Assembly: GCF_000708265.2 (NCBI RefSeq)
Contig: NZ_JCKI01000008.1
Location: 434,001-498,000 of the forward strand
Length of the DNA stretch: 64,000 nt
Origin: Pedobacter sp. R20-19
GTDB taxonomy: Bacteria > Bacteroidota > Bacteroidia > Sphingobacteriales > Sphingobacteriaceae
Direction: 5' to 3'
Numbering within the stretch: position 1 is the stretch's first letter; each line of letters opens with the position of its first letter. The position numbers were made by a program, and so were the translations under genes. Positions 43,070 through 51,626 of this stretch are shown in pieces. The notes beneath the pieces were generated by a model. The model was not told where the DNA came from. It saw nothing but the letters and a program-made list of their open reading frames with translations, and did no database searches.

Positions 43070-44617
43070 ATGAATAAAAAACTACTCTTACCCACCTTGC
43101 TTCTATTTACCTCTTCTTTTGCTTTTGCGCAAGACAAAAAAGTGATCGATAATATTGTAAAAGAGGTAAATGAAAATTCACAACTAGAAAAACTTGCACA
43201 CGAACTTTTAGATGTTGTTGGACCACGTTTAGTCGGGTCTCCACAAATGAAGCAAGCCAACGATTGGGCAGTAAAAAAATATAGCGACTGGGGAATCTCT
43301 GCGAAGAATGAAAAATGGGGTGAATGGGCAGGCTGGGAACGTGGCATTACGCATATTGATTTGGTAAGCCCACGGTTAAGAACACTGGAAGGAACTCAAT
43401 TGGCCTGGAGTCCGTCTACAAATGGACAACCAATTAATGCTGAAGCAATTATTCTTCCTGCCATTACTGATTCTGTTGCTTTCCAGAAATGGCTACCAAG
43501 CGTTAAAGGTAAAGTGGTGTTAATTTCTTTCAATCAACTGTCTGGCCGACCAGAAAAAAACTGGGAAGAATTCGCGACGAAAGATCTATTCGAAAAATTC
43601 AAGAAAGAAAAAACCGAAGCTTTGAAATCTTGGACGGCAAGTATGACAAAAACAGGTTACAATGCCAAAACGCTTCCTGTGGCTTTAGAAAATGCCGGGG
43701 CAGTTGCAATTGTGATAAATAACTGGTCACAAGGTTTTGGTGTAGATAAAATCTTTGGTGCCAATACTACAAAAGTACCCACTTTAGATTTATCTGTGGA
43801 AGATTATGGATTGGTTTATCGTTTGGCTTTAAACGGTAATAAACCAATGCTTAAAATAGAATCCGAATCTAAAAAATTAGGTAATGTACCAACCTTTAAT
43901 ACGATTGCTGAAATTAAAGGAAAGCAAAAACCGAAAGAATATGTAATGCTGTCCGCTCACTTTGATTCATGGGACGGAGCAAGTGGCGCAACGGACAATG
44001 GCTCTGGAACCATTATGATGATGGAAGCCATGCGTATTCTGAAAAAGTTTTATCCTAACCCAAAACGCACGATTTTAGTTGGGCATTGGGGAAGTGAAGA
44101 ACAGGGATTAAATGGCTCCAGGGCTTTTGTTGAAGATCATCCGGAAATTGTTAACAACCTGCAAGCTTTATTTAACCAGGATAACGGAACAGGCCGGGTA
44201 GTGAATATTGGCGGTCAAGGTTTTGCCAAATCTAAAGATTATATTACCCGTTGGTTAAATGCAGTACCAGATACCATTAAAAATCAAATCAAAACCATTT
44301 TCCCTGGCATGCCTGGGGCAGGTGGATCAGACTTTGCATCCTTCGTGGCTGCTGGTGCTTTGGGTTATTCATTAAGTTCTACCAGTTGGGATTATGGAAC
44401 ATATACCTGGCATACCAATCGCGATAGCTATGACAAACTGGTTTTTGATGAAATCCGTAGCAACGTCATTTTAGCAGCAATTATGGTTTATATGGCTTGT
44501 GAAGATGCTGAAAAAACATCAACAGAAAAAGCTACAGATTTGCCGGTTAATGAACGTACCGGAAAACCTGCCACTTGGCCGGAACAAAGAAAAGCGACCA
44601 GAAAAGGTGGTCTTTAA
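43070..44617 (+). CDS. Secreted M28 family metallopeptidase with PA-like insert
   Basis: 515 residues with a signal peptide (MNKKLLLPTLLLFTSSFAFAQ). The N-terminal part has LLDVVGPRLVGSPQM, then a PA-like lid region (about 110-290), then the M28 zinc core: SAHFDSWDGASGATDNGSG (about 294-312), GSEEQGLNGS with the catalytic glutamates (about 344), FNQDNGTG, and the last ligand in YTWHTNRDSYDKL (about 447). Resembles plasma glutamate carboxypeptidase-like M28 enzymes. Followed by a terminator and a REP palindrome. Confidence 0.88.
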   Translation: MNKKLLLPTLLLFTSSFAFAQDKKVIDNIVKEVNENSQLEKLAHELLDVVGPRLVGSPQMKQANDWAVKKYSDWGISAKNEKWGEWAGWERGITHIDLVSPRLRTLEGTQLAWSPSTNGQPINAEAIILPAITDSVAFQKWLPSVKGKVVLISFNQLSGRPEKNWEEFATKDLFEKFKKEKTEALKSWTASMTKTGYNAKTLPVALENAGAVAIVINNWSQGFGVDKIFGANTTKVPTLDLSVEDYGLVYRLALNGNKPMLKIESESKKLGNVPTFNTIAEIKGKQKPKEYVMLSAHFDSWDGASGATDNGSGTIMMMEAMRILKKFYPNPKRTILVGHWGSEEQGLNGSRAFVEDHPEIVNNLQALFNQDNGTGRVVNIGGQGFAKSKDYITRWLNAVPDTIKNQIKTIFPGMPGAGGSDFASFVAAGALGYSLSSTSWDYGTYTWHTNRDSYDKLVFDEIRSNVILAAIMVYMACEDAEKTSTEKATDLPVNERTGKPATWPEQRKATRKGGL

Positions 44618-44636
44618 ATAAGGATTAAATATTTTT

Positions 44637-44669
44637 AAAAGGGGCATTTGGAAACAGATGCCCTTTTTT
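44637..44669 (+). terminator. Terminator after the M28 peptidase
   Basis: Nine-bp stem (44642-44650 with 44655-44663), GAAA tetraloop, six T residues, with A/T base pairs extending the base of the stem. Confidence 0.9.
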
Positions 44670-44691
44670 CTTGCAGTAACTTTGAATATGC

Positions 44692-44755
44692 TGTCATGCT
44701 GAGGCACGAAGCATCTGTTTCATTGGTTGCAGATGCTTCGTGCCTCAGCATGACA
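44692..44755. repeat. REP-like perfect palindrome, 26-bp arms
   Basis: Arms 44692-44717 and 44730-44755 are exact reverse complements around a 12-base loop. The arms contain GAGGCACGAAGC, the core of the family seen at 39301-39554. Sits between the M28 terminator and the end of cydB. Confidence 0.92.
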
Positions 44756-44765
44756 ACAAGCGGCA

Positions 44766-45770
44766 TTATTCCTCCTTCTTCTGAAACTTATAAAACAAAT
44801 ACCCAAGAAAAGGAAGAATCAAAACACTGCCTAACAACAAAGCCAAACCTAAACTATAAATGGTTTTCTGCGGACCTATCGTTTCGAAGAGCGAAATGGC
44901 ATCTCCATTTTTTAAGCGAATAAAATTAGGAAAGTGTGCATAACTGATGGCTACCAGGATCATCGTTACCTGAAAGCCTGCCAAAATGCGTAGAATCTGT
45001 GTTTTACCTCTAATTAAAAAATACCACAACAAAACCAATGATAAACTGGCAAGAATAATGGCTATTAAGCCTACGGGATTTTTAAAAACCCAATCAATTA
45101 AAGGAATTTTATCAAAATGTGCAGCAATAAAAACCATTGCACCAAATAATACTGCAGCGATGTTCATATATTCGGCTTTCTTAATAAAGCGCCGTTTATC
45201 CAGTTCATCTTCCGTTTCACCAATCAGGTAAATAGCGGCCAGAAATCCACATAGGGCAACTGTAAATAGACCTACAGCAATAGAAAACCAGTTTAACCAA
45301 CTATAGATATATGCAGATTGGAAATCTTTTGCTTCTGTATCAATATGTCCTGAAATTACACTTCCAGCAATAATCCCTAAAAAAAGGGGTGTAATGAAAC
45401 TAGAATACCTGAAAATCCGATTATAAAGCCATTGCATATCATCTTTTATGGCATCATAATGCCGAAAAACGAAGGCTGTTCCTCGGGCAATAATACCAAT
45501 AAGCATAATGAGTAAGGGTATATGCAGGTAAACCGACATGGTGGTGTAGATGTGCGGAAAACCAACAAAAAGAATCACAATGGCAATAATGAGCCACATG
45601 TGGTTGGCCTCCCAAACCGGGCCAATAGCCTGATACATGGTTTTACGGGTACGACTCCTGTTTTTAGTTGAAGTAAAAAGTTCAATAATTCCGGCACCGA
45701 AATCTGCTCCTCCAAGTAAAAAGTATAACAGTATGCCCAAACATAAAAAGGTAATTACAACATATTCCAT
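44766..45770 (-). CDS. cydB: Cytochrome bd oxidase subunit II
   Basis: 334-residue membrane protein with about eight to nine hydrophobic helices. The N-terminal LLGGADFGAGIIELF and the AIGPVWEANHMWLI stretch (about 48-61) are the CydB signature. With CydA it forms the quinol oxidase that reduces oxygen to water at low oxygen tension. The start lies 2 bases after the cydA stop, so they are one operon. No CydX-like small gene is visible between or after them. Confidence 0.95.
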   Translation of the reverse strand: MEYVVITFLCLGILLYFLLGGADFGAGIIELFTSTKNRSRTRKTMYQAIGPVWEANHMWLIIAIVILFVGFPHIYTTMSVYLHIPLLIMLIGIIARGTAFVFRHYDAIKDDMQWLYNRIFRYSSFITPLFLGIIAGSVISGHIDTEAKDFQSAYIYSWLNWFSIAVGLFTVALCGFLAAIYLIGETEDELDKRRFIKKAEYMNIAAVLFGAMVFIAAHFDKIPLIDWVFKNPVGLIAIILASLSLVLLWYFLIRGKTQILRILAGFQVTMILVAISYAHFPNFIRLKNGDAISLFETIGPQKTIYSLGLALLLGSVLILPFLGYLFYKFQKKEE

Positions 45771-45772
45771 AA

Positions 45773-47104
45773 TTAATGATTAGCAGTTTTAGATGGAGAA
45801 TTGTTGTATAATACAGGAACCATTTTAATTTGCCGGTAAAGCAAAAAGGTTACAATAACACTCAGAGATAAATAAATAGCTGAAAAGATGTAAAATGAAT
45901 AAGCGATTCCTGGCATTGGTGTTACGGCATCTTTGGTACGCATAATGCCATAAATAATCCATGGCTGACGCCCAACTTCTGTAACTACCCAACCAGCTTC
46001 CAGCGCTACATAACCCAAAGGAATGGCAAGTACAAATAATTTAAGTAGCCAGCGTTTCTCTAACAGCGATTTCTTTCTAAGCAAATGAATAAAATAAACC
46101 AGTGAAATCAATGCCAGCAGGGTTCCTATTCCTACCATCATCTGGAAGGCATAATGGGTGATTGCAACTGGTGGTTGCTCATCTTTAGGAATTTGATCAA
46201 GGCCTTTTACCTCTGCCTTAAAATCACCATGAGCCAAAAAGCTTAAGGCTCCGGGGATTTTTATTGCTCCTTTTACCGTTCTCTCCTTTTCATTTACAAT
46301 TCCACCAATAAGCAGCGGTGCGGGCTTTTCGGTTTGATAAAGCGCTTCCATAGCGGCGAGCTTCGCCGGTTGCCGTTTAGCCACATCTTTAGCAGATATA
46401 TCGCCACTTAATGGCTGTAGCAAAGCACCTATACAGGCAAATACCGCAGCAATCTTAAATGCCTGTAAATGAAATTCCTTGTTTTGATTCCTCAAAATCA
46501 TTAAAGCGTGAACGCCTGCTACAGCAAATCCGGTAGCGGTAAATGCAGCCAAACACATATGTAAGGCTTGAGAAAACCAGGCCTTATTAAACATGGCCTG
46601 TATAGGATCAACATTAAGGTATTGACCATTTATAAAATCAAAGCCCGCCGGACTATTCATCCAGGCATTTGCAGCCACAACTAAGATTCCAGAGGCTAAT
46701 CCACTCACCCCTACCACCATTCCGGTAAACCAGTGAAACCATTTATTTAATTTGTCCCATCCATATAGAAAGAAGCCCAAGGCTATCGCTTCGATAAAAA
46801 AAGCCGTTCCTTCAAGCGAAAAGGGCATCCCAAAAATTGGGCCTGCATGTTCCATGAATTTGGGCCATAATAAACCCAATTCAAATGATAGCATGGTACC
46901 AGATACTGCGCCAGTAGCAAAAAAAATCGCAACGCCTTTACTCCAGGCCTTCGTAAGGTTTTTGTATACCTCATCATTTGTTTTTAACCATTTATAATGC
47001 GATACAGCCATAAAAAATGGCATTACCATACCAATGCAGGAAAAAACAATGTGGAAGCCTAATGATAAGGCCATTTGGGAGCGGGCAGCTAAAAAATCAT
47101 CCAT
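45773..47104 (-). CDS. cydA: Cytochrome bd oxidase subunit I
   Basis: 443-residue subunit carrying hemes b558, b595 and d. H18 (LGFHIVF) is a heme ligand; ALHMCLAAFTATGFAVAGVHAL holds the b558 histidine region; GWVVTEVGRQPWIIYG near 370-385 is the conserved quinol/heme segment. The region after about 240 is short, the short-Q-loop form usual outside proteobacteria. A TATATTTG box lies 26 bases upstream of the ATG. Transcription would continue directly into cydB. Confidence 0.95.
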   Translation of the reverse strand: MDDFLAARSQMALSLGFHIVFSCIGMVMPFFMAVSHYKWLKTNDEVYKNLTKAWSKGVAIFFATGAVSGTMLSFELGLLWPKFMEHAGPIFGMPFSLEGTAFFIEAIALGFFLYGWDKLNKWFHWFTGMVVGVSGLASGILVVAANAWMNSPAGFDFINGQYLNVDPIQAMFNKAWFSQALHMCLAAFTATGFAVAGVHALMILRNQNKEFHLQAFKIAAVFACIGALLQPLSGDISAKDVAKRQPAKLAAMEALYQTEKPAPLLIGGIVNEKERTVKGAIKIPGALSFLAHGDFKAEVKGLDQIPKDEQPPVAITHYAFQMMVGIGTLLALISLVYFIHLLRKKSLLEKRWLLKLFVLAIPLGYVALEAGWVVTEVGRQPWIIYGIMRTKDAVTPMPGIAYSFYIFSAIYLSLSVIVTFLLYRQIKMVPVLYNNSPSKTANH

Positions 47105-47129
47105 ATCTGAAATTGGATTTGGTGTATTG

Positions 47130-47137
47130 CAAATATA
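47130..47137 (-). promoter_or_regulatory. Bacteroidota -7 box (TATATTTG) for cydAB
   Basis: Exact match on the minus strand, 26 bases before ATG 47104. The rest of the 184-base gap is AT-rich without further signals. Confidence 0.6.
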
Positions 47138-47288
47138 GAAGATATGGGTTGAGTTGATGTTAATTTAACCGGGCTGGTTAGATTTATTTTAAATATAGAA
47201 TGTTTATAAATTGAAAAAAGATTTTGCCCCATACAACCACAGTTTAGCAAATTAGTTTAAAATCAATTTGCTAACCTGTTGCCATAAT

Positions 47289-48182
47289 TTAAGCGCCCTT
47301 TAATTCATCATAAGCGGCTGACAGACTTCTTTGAATCCCCTCACCCTGCCATTCTTGAGCGTTTGGAATAGACGTAGCTTTTAGAATATTATCTTTAGTT
47401 TTTCCAGCCTTAATTTCACTACTAACAAATGTGAGCAAATTTTGAAGATAATTTTGAAAGGCCTTTACGTCAGCTTTGTTCCCTGTTATTTTTTCAGGCT
47501 CACGACTATGCCCAAAGATAAACATCGTATCATGATCAAATTGACGATAAATTTTATCCAGAGCAGTGATCCAATTGCCAATATGTGCACCATTTTCTCT
47601 ATCGATATATGGATATTTCCGATTAGAAACCAAATCACCTACATGAACGATATTAGCATTTTCAAAATGATAAATGGCATCACCATTGGTATGCCCTGAA
47701 CCATAATAATAAGAACTGATCTTTTCATCACCAACGGGTGCTTTCCAACCTGTTCCAAAAGTGGTATCTGGCAGCAACTGCTGATCTAAGCTATTGGCCT
47801 TCTCAGCAGCTCTCTTTTGATTTACTAGAGAATTTTGATGCGCTACTACTTTTTCTGCTAAGCCTTTGAAGGCAATGTTACCCGCCGTGTGATCGCCATG
47901 ATGATGCGTATTAAGAAGGTATTTAAATGGCTTTTCTCCAAGTTTTTTTAACTCCTCAATTACATGTGGAGCCGAAGCAGGAAATTGCGCATCAACCACC
48001 ACAAATCCACTTGAAGAATTTAACCAGCCAATTGTTCCACCCTGTTATGTAAAAACACCTACATTGTTTCTAAGTGTTTTGAAATTGTAACTCAACACTT
48101 GCTTTGCAAAAACATCTGTTTTGTAAACTGAAAGCAAGGCCATGGCTAATGCAGAGCTTTTGATAAAATTTCTTCTTTCCAT
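47289..48182 (-). pseudogene. Tat-exported metallo-beta-lactamase-fold hydrolase broken by one stop codon
   Basis: Reading from ATG 48182 gives a Tat-type leader (ERRNFIK at 2-8, then a hydrophobic stretch to about 18), then NFKTLRNNVGVFT, an in-frame TAA at codon 46 (48045-48047), and then, in the same frame and without any shift, QGGTIGWL and the whole MBL domain: THHHGDHTAGN, SGHTNGD, HVGDLV and IFGHS. Without the stop the protein would have 296 sense codons. A GTG at 48002 could restart translation but would lose the signal peptide and first strands. A terminator hairpin lies 10 bases before the ATG. A recent pseudogene, or a sequencing error. Confidence 0.85.
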
Positions 48183-48192
48183 TTTGAACGGT

Positions 48193-48224
48193 ATAAAAAA
48201 GCCACAACATTTTTGCTGTGGCTT
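48193..48224 (-). terminator. Terminator between the small 67-residue gene and the MBL pseudogene
   Basis: Arms AAGCCACA (48199-48206) and TGTGGCTT (48217-48224); on the minus strand the hairpin is followed by six T residues (48200-48195). It ends about 10 bases before the MBL start codon. Confidence 0.85.
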
Positions 48225-48255
48225 AAATTTAATTATTCTTTCAGAAAATTAAGTT

Positions 48256-48459
48256 TTAAATTCCTGATCCTGGAGTAGTTCCCGGCTCATGGCCCGGACC
48301 AAATGAATTATTTTTACGACCTTTATCTTTGTCAAATAAGTTGGTTGCAACTTTTGATGATTTGTTATCATCTAAATTCCTGTTCTCCTTAATATCTTCA
48401 GCTGTTTTATCTAGCAAATCATTCTCAATGATTTTGCCTTTTTCTTTATTATTTTCCAT
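48256..48459 (-). CDS. Small hypothetical protein, charged, Gly/Pro tail
   Basis: 67 residues, not recognised. The first 50 residues are rich in Lys, Glu, Asp and Asn and likely helical or disordered; the tail is GPGHEPGTTPGSGI. No membrane segment or signal peptide. A well-formed terminator follows the stop, and the gene stands alone between the MBL pseudogene and the cysteine desulfurase, which supports it being real. Function unknown. Confidence 0.6.
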   Translation of the reverse strand: MENNKEKGKIIENDLLDKTAEDIKENRNLDDNKSSKVATNLFDKDKGRKNNSFGPGHEPGTTPGSGI

Positions 48460-48616
48460 AGTGGTTTTTAAATTGATGTATTATAGGAACACATGAGAAA
48501 TAATATTGTTTTAATAGCAATATTCACCAATGGTGACTTACTTAATACAAGAAAAAAGAACAAATAAAAAAAGTCCCGAATTACTTCGAGACTGTTCCTA
48601 TTTGGTTAATGATATT

Positions 48617-49765
48617 TTAGGCTAAAGCATTTTGCTTCACCACCATTTTAACTTTCTCTATCACGTAGTCCAATTCTTCTTTCGTAGTATATTTACTAAA
48701 AGAAAAACGTACCGAAGGGCGATTTGGATCAGCTTTGATACCATTCAACACGTGTGAGCCAATATTAGAACCAGACGAGCAGGCACTACCACCGGAAGCA
48801 CAAATCCCGTTAATATCCAAATTAAACAGCAACATATCGCCCATATCCATTTCAGGGAAAGAAACATTTAGTACCGTATAAAGGCTTTTATCTGCATCAG
48901 TTTCTCCGTTAAAACCAATTCCTGGAATTTCTGCAATCAATTGAGCCTTCATATAATCTTTTAAACCTTGAATATGATTCTGATGCTCTTCCATTTCTGC
49001 ATAGGCAATTTCCAAAGCCTTTGCTAAACCTACTATCCCATAAACATTTTCAGTTCCTCCACGCATGTTACGCTCTTGTGCACCACCATAAATCATTGGT
49101 GGGATTTTAATATTGCTGTTTACGTATAAGAAACCTACACCCTTAGGTCCGTGGAGTTTATGTGCAGCACATACAATAAAATGCGCTTTCAGTTCACGTA
49201 CATGATGAAAATAGTGTCCCATCGTTTGAACGGTATCGGCATGGTAAATGGCATTATATTTTTCACAGATATCACCCACTTTTATCATATCCGTTAGGGT
49301 ACCCAATTCATTATTGGCATGCATTAAGGAGACAAAAGTACGCTCGTTATTTTGCAAAAGCTCCTCTAGGTGTGCATAATCAACATTACCCTTCTCATCA
49401 ATATTTACAAAACTCAGTTTATCTATCTCACCATTTTTCAACATCATATTTAAAGTATGTTCTACCGCATGATGTTCAATTTTAGAGGTAATGGCATGTT
49501 TAATTCCATAAGCTGAAATGCCGCAACGAATAGCTGTATTGTCAGCCTCAGTTCCACCAGAAGTAAAAAATATTTCAGAAGGTGATGCACCTAAAAGATT
49601 AGCGACAGTTTTCCGGGCTTTTTCTACCAAAGTTCTTACCTCACGCCCCAGCGCATGAATGGCTGATGGATTACCATAATAGTTTTCCATCACGTTACTC
49701 ATTTCGGCAATTACTTGTTTATCTAATGGTGTGGTAGCCGCGTTGTCTAAATAAATCCTTTTCAT
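48617..49765 (-). CDS. Cysteine desulfurase (NifS/IscS family)
   Basis: PLP enzyme that takes sulfur from cysteine for Fe-S clusters and thio-modified tRNA. 382 residues: YLDNAATTP (5-13), TSGGTEADN (68-76), EHHAVEHT (97-104), the PLP lysine K203 in CAAHKLHGPKG, RGGTENV (235-241), and the active-site C329 in CASGGSACSSGS, which has the longer mobile loop of the IscS/NifS group rather than that of SufS. No isc or suf genes adjoin. The next gene upstream on the same strand is the hexose-phosphate mutase. Confidence 0.9.
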   Translation of the reverse strand: MKRIYLDNAATTPLDKQVIAEMSNVMENYYGNPSAIHALGREVRTLVEKARKTVANLLGASPSEIFFTSGGTEADNTAIRCGISAYGIKHAITSKIEHHAVEHTLNMMLKNGEIDKLSFVNIDEKGNVDYAHLEELLQNNERTFVSLMHANNELGTLTDMIKVGDICEKYNAIYHADTVQTMGHYFHHVRELKAHFIVCAAHKLHGPKGVGFLYVNSNIKIPPMIYGGAQERNMRGGTENVYGIVGLAKALEIAYAEMEEHQNHIQGLKDYMKAQLIAEIPGIGFNGETDADKSLYTVLNVSFPEMDMGDMLLFNLDINGICASGGSACSSGSNIGSHVLNGIKADPNRPSVRFSFSKYTTKEELDYVIEKVKMVVKQNALA

Positions 49766-49852
49766 ATTGTGATTATCACCTTTTAAATGATTTCATCTTT
49801 TGGGATGACCTCATGAATTAATTTTACTCTTTAATTATTGCCTCTATTTTAG

Positions 49853-51238
49853 TTACAAATGCAATATTTCCTTGATATCTGAAATAATTTTATTTGCCAG
49901 ACTTTCCGCAATGGTTTCATTTTCTGCTTCGCTATAAATACGGATAATCGGTTCGGTATTAGAACGGCGCAAGTGCACCCATGTTTTATCGAACTCTATT
50001 TTTAATCCATCAATGATGCTGTAAGGCTGTTTTTTGTATTTCTCTTCAACTTGCTTCAACAAATTGTCAATATCCATTTCTGCTGTAAGAGTAATTTTAT
50101 TTTTAGAGATATAATATTGAGGATAGCTTGCTCGTAGTACGGAAATAGATTTTCCAAATTTAGCCAAATGCGTTAAGAATAAAGCGATCCCCACCAAAGC
50201 ATCTCTACCGTAATGCGATTCAGGATAAATGATTCCACCGTTTCCTTCACCACCAATAATGGCGTTGCTTTCTTTCATTTTATTCACCACATTTACTTCA
50301 CCAACCGCTGAAGCATGATATTCAGAGCCTGCTTTTTCAGTTACATCACGGAGGGCCCTGGTTGACGAAAGATTAGAAACCGTATTGCCTGGTGTATTTT
50401 TTAATACATAATCGGCTACAGCAACCAAAGTATATTCTTCTCCAAACATACTTCCATCTTCATTTACAAAACACAAACGGTCTACATCAGGATCTACCAC
50501 AATACCTAAATCTGCATTTTGTTTTTGAACCTCCTTGGAAATCTCTGTCAGGTTTTCTGGAAGCGGTTCAGGATTATGAGGAAAATGACCATCAGGGGTA
50601 CAATACAATTCTGTAACCCTGGTTACCCCTAATGCTTTCAGCAAGGCCGGGATAAAAATACCACCAGTTGAGTTAACAGCATCTATTACCACCTTAAAAT
50701 CAGCTTTCTTAATTGCTTCAACATCTACCAATGGCAATGCCAAAACTTTATCAATGTGCTTTTGCAGGTAAGTATCATTTTGAATAACCTTTCCTAATTT
50801 ATCTACATCGGCAAATTCAAACGCAGCGCTTTCGGCAAGTTCCAAAACTTCTATTCCATTAGCATCACTGATGAATTCACCATCTGCATTAAGTAATTTT
50901 AGTGCATTCCACTGTTTTGGATTATGACTTGCAGTTAAAATGATCCCACCGCCAGCCTTTTCATCAGGCACGGCAATTTCAACTGTTGGTGTAGTAGATA
51001 AACCTAAATCGATTACCTCTATGCCCAGGCCTTGTAAAGTACCTATAACCAAATGGTTAACCATCTCACCCGAAATACGGGCGTCGCGACCTAATACGAT
51101 TCTTTTAATCCCTGTTTTTTGAACTACCCAGCTTCCAAAAGCAGCTGTGAATTTCACAATATCAATTGGTGTTAAGCCATTTCCAGCTTGTCCACCTATG
51201 GTTCCTCTTATTCCTGAAATCGATTTTATTAAAGTCAC
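49853..51238 (-). CDS. glmM: Phosphoglucosamine mutase / phosphomannomutase
   Basis: Alpha-D-phosphohexomutase, probably interconverting glucosamine 6- and 1-phosphate for peptidoglycan and LPS precursors. 461 residues in four domains: GIRGTIG (9-15), the phosphoserine loop TASHNP with S104, the magnesium loop DPDVDRL (about 239-245), the sugar-binding GEGNGG (about 326), and the phosphate-binding RRSNTEPIIRIY near 430. Bacteroidota members of this subgroup are often called GlmM; phosphomannomutase activity cannot be excluded. A TATTTTTG box lies upstream at 51262-51269. Confidence 0.88.
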   Translation of the reverse strand: MTLIKSISGIRGTIGGQAGNGLTPIDIVKFTAAFGSWVVQKTGIKRIVLGRDARISGEMVNHLVIGTLQGLGIEVIDLGLSTTPTVEIAVPDEKAGGGIILTASHNPKQWNALKLLNADGEFISDANGIEVLELAESAAFEFADVDKLGKVIQNDTYLQKHIDKVLALPLVDVEAIKKADFKVVIDAVNSTGGIFIPALLKALGVTRVTELYCTPDGHFPHNPEPLPENLTEISKEVQKQNADLGIVVDPDVDRLCFVNEDGSMFGEEYTLVAVADYVLKNTPGNTVSNLSSTRALRDVTEKAGSEYHASAVGEVNVVNKMKESNAIIGGEGNGGIIYPESHYGRDALVGIALFLTHLAKFGKSISVLRASYPQYYISKNKITLTAEMDIDNLLKQVEEKYKKQPYSIIDGLKIEFDKTWVHLRRSNTEPIIRIYSEAENETIAESLANKIISDIKEILHL

Positions 51239-51261
51239 TTATTGTATCTAATAATGAGCAC

Positions 51262-51269
51262 CAAAAATA
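51262..51269 (-). promoter_or_regulatory. Bacteroidota -7 box (TATTTTTG) for glmM
   Basis: Exact match on the minus strand, 24 bases before ATG 51238. Confidence 0.55.
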
Positions 51270-51435
51270 AGAAAAAAAACAAGATAGCGGGCATCCTAAA
51301 GGCTTCTCAAAAGTTAATTTACATTAAGTTTATATCTATTTATACGATGTATTTAGTGGGCATATGATCATTTTTTAAAATAAATGGTCATCCGTTTGGT
51401 TCATTAATTACTTATTATAAATTAACTGATTAAAA

Positions 51436-51443
51436 TATATTTG
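51436..51443 (+). promoter_or_regulatory. First of three -7 boxes (TATATTTG) in the glmM-methyltransferase gap
   Basis: Exact TAnnTTTG match, 191 bases before the methyltransferase ATG; would transcribe rightwards through the two later boxes. Confidence 0.4.
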
Positions 51444-51494
51444 CAATATTGTTGCAAAAAACAACACACTATACAACAGGCAATAGTAAAATCT

Positions 51495-51502
51495 TATATT
51501 TG
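51495..51502 (+). promoter_or_regulatory. Second -7 box (TATATTTG) in the gap
   Basis: Exact match 19 bases upstream of an ATG at 51521 that opens an 18-codon reading frame. Confidence 0.45.
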
Positions 51503-51520
51503 CAGAAATTTGATAATTAA

Positions 51521-51577
51521 ATGATTACAGAACATCCTATTAATGGCTTTGGCAATAAATTAATGTGCGGTGTTTAA
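51521..51577 (+). CDS. Possible 18-residue peptide
   Basis: ATG 51521 to TAA 51575-51577 encodes MITEHPINGFGNKLMCGV. Its only support is the well-placed promoter box at 51495-51502 and its position. No family is recognised. It may be a leader, a small RNA region, or chance. Confidence 0.2.
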   Translation: MITEHPINGFGNKLMCGV

Positions 51578-51589
51578 TCCAATTTTATC

Positions 51590-51597
51590 TAAGTTTG
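51590..51597 (+). promoter_or_regulatory. -7 box (TAAGTTTG) for the methyltransferase-PAP2-ZIP run
   Basis: Exact match 30 bases before ATG 51627. The 388-base gap 51239-51626 otherwise contains only the other boxes and the short reading frame at 51521. Confidence 0.6.
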
Positions 51598-51626
51598 CAT
51601 CCTTTTAATAAACAAACAGCTTTTTT

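Noticed and set aside
44648..44923. 91-codon frame overlapping the M28 terminator and cydB
   Set aside because: It runs through a terminator and a REP palindrome and then antisense to cydB.
48617..51238. A DNA phosphorothioation (dnd-like) or defence locus around the cysteine desulfurase
   Set aside because: No dndBCDE or other defence partners adjoin; neighbours are housekeeping genes.
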